From Larix kaempferi (taxonomy: Eukaryota > Streptophyta > Pinopsida > Pinales > Pinaceae), in assembly GCA_027924585.1 (NCBI GenBank), contig BSBM01000753.1, forward strand, positions 18,831,501 to 18,895,500: a stretch of DNA of 64,000 nt, in the 5' to 3' direction. The position numbers were made by a program, and so were the translations under genes. Each line of letters begins with the position of its first letter. The first letter of the stretch is position 1. The notes beneath the pieces are model-generated. The model searched no databases, had not been told where the DNA came from, and worked only from the letters and a program-made list of their open reading frames with translations. This document shows, piece by piece, positions 59,897-64,000 of the stretch.

Positions 59897-59900
<4 letters not shown>
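59292..59900 (+). repeat. 3' LTR of the young copia
   Basis: 609 bp. One visible difference from the 5' LTR. Followed by the continued GA microsatellite to about 59931. Confidence 0.95.
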
Positions 59901-59934
<34 letters not shown>

Positions 59935-59939
59935 GGGCA

Positions 59940-60660
59940 TTGTTATGGGTATAGTGGATGATGCAATTTAAACAATTAATTGATTGTAAATTCGACAATT
60001 CTCTATTTCAGTTTTGGTATTTTTTTGTTCAAATTGAAATTTCAAAAAGATTGAGGATAAATTGCAATTTCAACAGCTGCAAAATTGCAATTTCAACAGC
60101 TACAAATTTGCAAGTTCAAGAGAAACTCACATTTTTTAATGAAAAATTCAATTTCAAGAATTGATTGATTGCAATTTCAGTGATTAAGAATTGTAGTTTC
60201 AACAAATGGAAAATTACCTTCTATGCAATTTTAGTATCTAGAAATTGCAATTTCAACAATTAATTGATTGCAATTTTGATAATTGCATATATTGAAATTC
60301 TAATAATTTTTTACTCAAATTGCAATTTCAACTTTAGGAAATTGGAATCTTTGCAATTACAATTTCACAAATTCAGCAATAAAAATATTGAGGAGAATTT
60401 GCAATTTCAACAACTACTAATTCTCAACTTCAATAAGTATATGATTGAGAAAAAAATCACATTTTTTAACAAAAAAATGCAATTTCAACATTTGATTGAT
60501 TGCAATTTCAGCAACCAAGAATTGTAGTTTCAACAACTTGATAATTATAAAAAGTGCATTTCTTAACGAGAAACTAGAGATTGCAATTTTGGCAATTTCA
60601 ACAATTAATTGATTGCAATTTAATATTGGATATTAATTGATTTGCAATGTAGCATTGGTA
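59940..60660. repeat. Degenerate AT-rich repeat, right-hand part
   Basis: Same word family as 49.56-50.66 kb (attgcaatttcaacaatta and variants). No gene. Confidence 0.85.
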
Positions 60661-61221
60661 ATCCTTTGCAAGAACATAATTGAGAGGATTCAAGAAAGAC
60701 CCACAAGGGAAAAAAAATATCTAAGCTCAATTAACCTTGAAGAATGGGAATAATTTGAGTAAAGGGAATTAGGCACAAAAGTGAGTGTAAGTCCCTTAGA
60801 TGAGGGAGTGAATGAAGATTGTAAGTCAAGGTCCTTCAAGTGTTTGAGTGAAGGTAAGATTTAATCCTAGAAAACTAGATAGAGTTTTTGTAAGATCTAA
60901 TGGAAAGAAAATATTTTTAACAAAGTTGAAAAGGGGCTATTTATAGGCCAAGTAAATCCACAAGGGTGTGAAAGGCATGAAAAATGGTCGTTGAGAAAAA
61001 TTTAGAGCTCCGAACTACTCACATGCTAGTCAAATCCATGAATCTACTAGTCTTGAGCAAATACATGTGTTTTTCATTGGAAAGAGGCTCTTTGATCTAC
61101 CTATTTATGGCATACAAAAACATATCTACATGTATAACCTGTGAATGTAACCCAAGAAACCATAATGTGCACCCAAATTGTCTATGCAGGAGACATGAAT
61201 CTCACGAAAGCATATCTAACT
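60661..61221. other. Intergenic sequence
   Basis: Nothing recognised. It ends at the LTR boundary of the next element (candidate target sequence TAACT at 61217-61221). Confidence 0.45.
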
Positions 61222-62052
61222 TGTGAAAATCCTCACAGTAGATCTAAGATATGATGTATACCTCACAAGAGTAATTATGATTAAGCAAGAAGATAGAAGA
61301 AGAGTGGTCATTGCAGTGTAATGAGCAACAGAATAATAATACAGTAGAACTCGGATAGAAGCAAAAATACTTCACACACACTAATTAATTAATCACAATA
61401 TGGACAAATAAATAGTACAATGCATGAGGATTCAAATGCCTAAGGTGGCAATTCGAATTAGCCTTTATGGAGTGATCAAAAGATCACTGGAGTGTCATCG
61501 GAGCACAACTAGTAGGCTATCTCATCATCGGTGGAGTCATCAATGCACAAGTAACTGTCAACCGTCAGTCAAACTGAGTCTAACTGAGTGTGGTATGTGT
61601 AACTGAGTGTAACTAGCACATGGAGACACTAACTTAATGAAGGAGGCTCAGTGGAGGGCACATGCGGAGCTAACTTAAGTTAGAATTGGCAGTTAAGTCT
61701 CACTGGAGGTCCATCGGAGTGATACAGCCAGTTGAGAGTCAGTCTAGACCTAAATCAAGGAGAGAACTGAAGACAATTGAAGATAACTGAATGGTAGGTA
61801 AGGAAGGACGCCTTTCTCAACTGGTAGATGAAAGGAGGGAACACTAAGCTTTAGGATGGTTAAAAATGAGTGGAAAGAAGCTCTGAGGGCTAGCGAACTG
61901 AGAGCTAGGTGCTGGGACTGATGATTGGGATGCATGCAAATGCATGCAAACCCTAAATAATGCATGCAAACCCTAAAAGTGCATGCATGACTGAAAATGC
62001 AAATAATGAAAATGATTTTAGGACTAGGATGGAGTATAGGAATATCCTAACA
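61222..62052 (-). repeat. 3' LTR of the gag-only element
   Basis: Starts TGTTAGGATATTCC and ends GGATTTTCACA on the minus strand. Confidence 0.9.
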
Positions 62053-62061
62053 CCCCCCCTT
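62053..62061 (-). other. Polypurine tract of the gag-only element
   Basis: AAGGGGGGG adjoining the 3' LTR. Confidence 0.85.
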
Positions 62062-62235
62062 GATCCATCCTGGGCCCTGGTAACTAAGACCAAAGGTCAC
62101 CCAATACAATGAATAATAACAGTCAATAAACCGAGGAAATGGGGAAAAACTCATTAGAAAAATAACCCCCTCAAAATAGATTGTAAGGCACACACAAAAA
62201 TAACTGCTCCAAAATCAAGCAAGTGTGATGCTTGG

Positions 62236-63453
62236 TCATATGTCTGGAGGTATATTCTTCTTGGGAAGAAGTGGATCATGCTCAGAAAGCATGTGCTTGT
62301 AGTTTCTCTTCAGATCGAATGTGATGAGAACAAATCCAAAAGTATGAGGATGATCCTTGAACCTGTGATTCGAATTAGCTGAGGTAGGATAAAAAACAAG
62401 AATGTGTAGATAGTATTTTGTCTTCTCCTTCGAACCATCATGGGTGAGATCATGCCAAAAAGAACCATCATATGATTGCTTGAAATCCAAATAAGATTTA
62501 AGACTTGAAGAATAGTTTCTTGAGATCTCCTTTGAACCAACATGGGTGAGATCAAAACTATCATATGCATGAGAAATTATCCCAATTAGTGATTGCTTAG
62601 AATATAAATTAGATCCAAAACTTGAATCATGGTTTCTTGAGATCTCCTTTGAACCATAAGAGGTGAGATCAAAACCAGTAAATGCATGAGAAGTTATCCC
62701 AAGCGAATGGAAATGGTTTCTTGAGATCTCCTTTGAACTAGCAGGTGTGAGATCAAAACCATGATGTGCATGAGAAATTATCCCAAGCGAATGGCAATGG
62801 CCATATTCTTCAATAACCTCCTGAAAGCATGGAATGATGATCATATAGTAGTAAATAAGAGGTGATTGCTTGAGAAGAGCGAATGCATTACCTCCAATAG
62901 CTGATTTGACGTCCGAACCATTCAATAGATCATGATGAAGACCAACAGACTCTGGTGCAAGAGAGGATTTAGGACCTTCTACAATATCTAGAGTGTGAGC
63001 TAGCACAAAAAGAGAAGAAATTTGGAGCATGAGTGTAGAATCTGCAAGTTCTTCTTCTTTGTGGAAAACTTCAATATGAGATGTGTTTGATACTGTTTCA
63101 TGATCAATGAGATCATCAAGGAGGGCGAATGCATCACTTTGCTTTCTCTTGAAGGGGTTTGGACCAAATCCTTTATTCTATTTGCCGAATCTTTCATCCA
63201 GGTGGGCCTATAGCTCTTTTGGAGTTTCAACATCATCAAGGTATTGGTATAACATGTATTCAGGAAAAGCAAGCATCATTCTTCCAAGGGCTTGGTCACC
63301 TTTATTCAACCAGACAATCTTCTCTTCAGAGGATTCAAACTCTCTTTCAAAAAAACAATCAAAGAGATGATGGCTCTTCAAATATGCTATCATTTTTTGT
63401 TTCCATTCATTATAGTTGAATGAATAAAGAGGAGGGAATTCTTCTGAATACAT
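62236..63453 (-). pseudogene. Gag-like frame with internal peptide repeats, two stops
   Basis: A single minus-strand frame of about 405 codons is interrupted only by TAG at 63210-63208 and TAG at 63180-63178. The N-terminal part (LYSFNYNEWKQKMIAYLKSH, MLYQYLDDVETPKEL) resembles the start of copia Gag: substrate-like N-terminus, EW, then a short-helix region. Its YLDD is not an RT motif, because no RT context surrounds it. The C-terminal half has at least four diverged repeats of SKEISRN followed by SLGITSHA and GFDLT. No zinc knuckle is seen. At least the first TAG could come from CAG. If relatives are open, this would be a gag-only element. Confidence 0.65.
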
Positions 63454-63596
63454 TGAAGTTGTAGAAGACCTGCAAAAACAATAGAGAATATCTGGAACTG
63501 CTACTGCTGCAAAAATGTAGAAATTGCTACACTCAAAATCTTGATAATAACTTGCAAAAAAGTCTCAGGAATGGAGATAAACAATGCTCTCAACAT

Positions 63597-63608
63597 GCTC
63601 TGATACCA
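63597..63608 (-). other. Primer binding site (initiator tRNA-Met)
   Basis: TGGTATCAGAGC directly after the end of the 5' LTR on the minus strand. Confidence 0.92.
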
Positions 63609-64000
63609 TGTGAAAATCCTCGCAGCAGATCTATGAGATGATGTATACCTCACAAGAGTAATTATGATTAAGAAGGAAGATAGAAGAAGAGTGGTCAATG
63701 TAGTGTAATGAGCAATAGAATAATAATACAGTAGAACTCAAATAGAAGCAAAAATACTTCACACACACTAATTAATTAATCACAATATGGACAAATAAAT
63801 AGTACAATGCATGAGGATTCGAATGCCTAAGGTGGAAATTCAAATTAGCCTTCATGGAGTGATCAAAAGATCACTGGAGTGTCATCGGAGCACAACTAGT
63901 AGTCTATCTCATCATCGGTGGAGTCATCAATGCACAAGTAACTGTCAATCATCATTCAAACTGAGTCTAACTGAGTGTGGTAGGTGTAACTCACACATGG
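63609..64000 (-). repeat. 5' LTR of the gag-only element, cut by window edge
   Basis: The 3' part of the LTR ends GGATTTTCACA on the minus strand. The rest lies beyond position 64000. Confidence 0.88.

Larger units (their letters stand above)
52494..59900 (+). mobile_element. Young, apparently intact Ty1/copia element
   Basis: The element is 7407 bp, flanked by AGAGA on both sides (52489-52493 and 59901-59905). Because the site is a GA repeat, the duplication is consistent but not independent proof. The 5' LTR 52494-53102 and 3' LTR 59292-59900 are both 609 bp, and by eye differ at a single base (G versus A in ggtcggccc). PBS, an open gag-pol frame, PPT and both LTR promoters are present. 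All visible catalytic residues are in place. It has inserted recently and may be capable of transposition. Confidence 0.95.
61222..64000 (-). mobile_element. Non-autonomous LTR retrotransposon with gag-like frame only
   Basis: On the minus strand: 5' LTR from beyond the right edge to 63609, PBS 63608-63597, internal region of 1556 bp, polypurine tract 62061-62053, and 3' LTR 62052-61222 (831 bp). The parts of the LTRs that can be compared (61222-61620 and 63609-64000) are similar at most positions. No protease, integrase, RT or RNase H is present, so movement would need enzymes from another element. The PBS is the copia type. Confidence 0.88.

Overview
The window is nuclear DNA of a land plant, most likely a seed plant with a large, repeat-rich genome. 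A gymnosperm would fit, but the sequence does not prove it. The reasons are a plant-type methylesterase gene with GT-AG introns, degraded plant gene pieces (exportin-2/CAS, 20S proteasome alpha-2, a growth-regulating-factor WRC domain), Ty1/copia and chromovirus-type Ty3/gypsy LTR elements primed by initiator tRNA-Met, LINE remnants, and long AT-rich intergenic DNA. It contains no bacterial-style operon, CRISPR array, or recognisable tRNA or rRNA gene.

Layout. 1-4.05 kb: a patchwork of captured gene pieces, all on the minus strand (exportin-2 twice, two proteasome alpha-2 exons with splice sites, a GRF WRC exon). 5.25-6.6 kb: a solo LTR with a 5-bp target duplication. 7.4-7.8 kb: a loopless palindrome and a CACTA-ended miniature element. 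8.5-10.45 kb: a truncated minus-strand copia element whose gag/leader junction looks spliced. 10.5-16.1 kb: tandem and low-complexity repeats and a decayed gene of a family I cannot name. 19.2-25.9 kb: a complete but dead chromovirus. 27.05-27.4 kb: a possible mobile-domain remnant. 32-33.1 and 47.15-48.3 kb: two LINE 3' fragments of one family in opposite orientation. 34.0-36.2 kb: the only host gene that looks intact, a five-exon methylesterase-like alpha/beta hydrolase on the minus strand. 37.25-43.0 kb: a dead minus-strand copia element. 48.9-52.5 kb: C-rich, TTGCAATTT-type, GAT and GA repeats. 52.49-59.9 kb: a very young, apparently intact copia element with nearly identical 609-bp LTRs, one 1348-codon gag-pol frame and an unusual 1.5-kb repeat-filled 3' region. 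61.2 kb to the right edge: a short non-autonomous LTR element with a gag-like frame only, its right LTR cut by the window.

As a system, the region is a transposon nest around one short host gene. Successive insertions went into repeats (the young copia sits in a GA microsatellite). Older copies have decayed, with many stop codons that C-to-T change would explain, as expected for methylated silenced elements. The points most worth following are the gene-fragment patchwork, the GT-AG-bounded gap between related copia copies, the repeat region inside the young copia, the gag-only element, and the unnamed protein family at 11.7-13.2 kb with a second fragment at 52.3 kb. Coordinates of decayed features are approximate to a few bases unless a boundary is stated.
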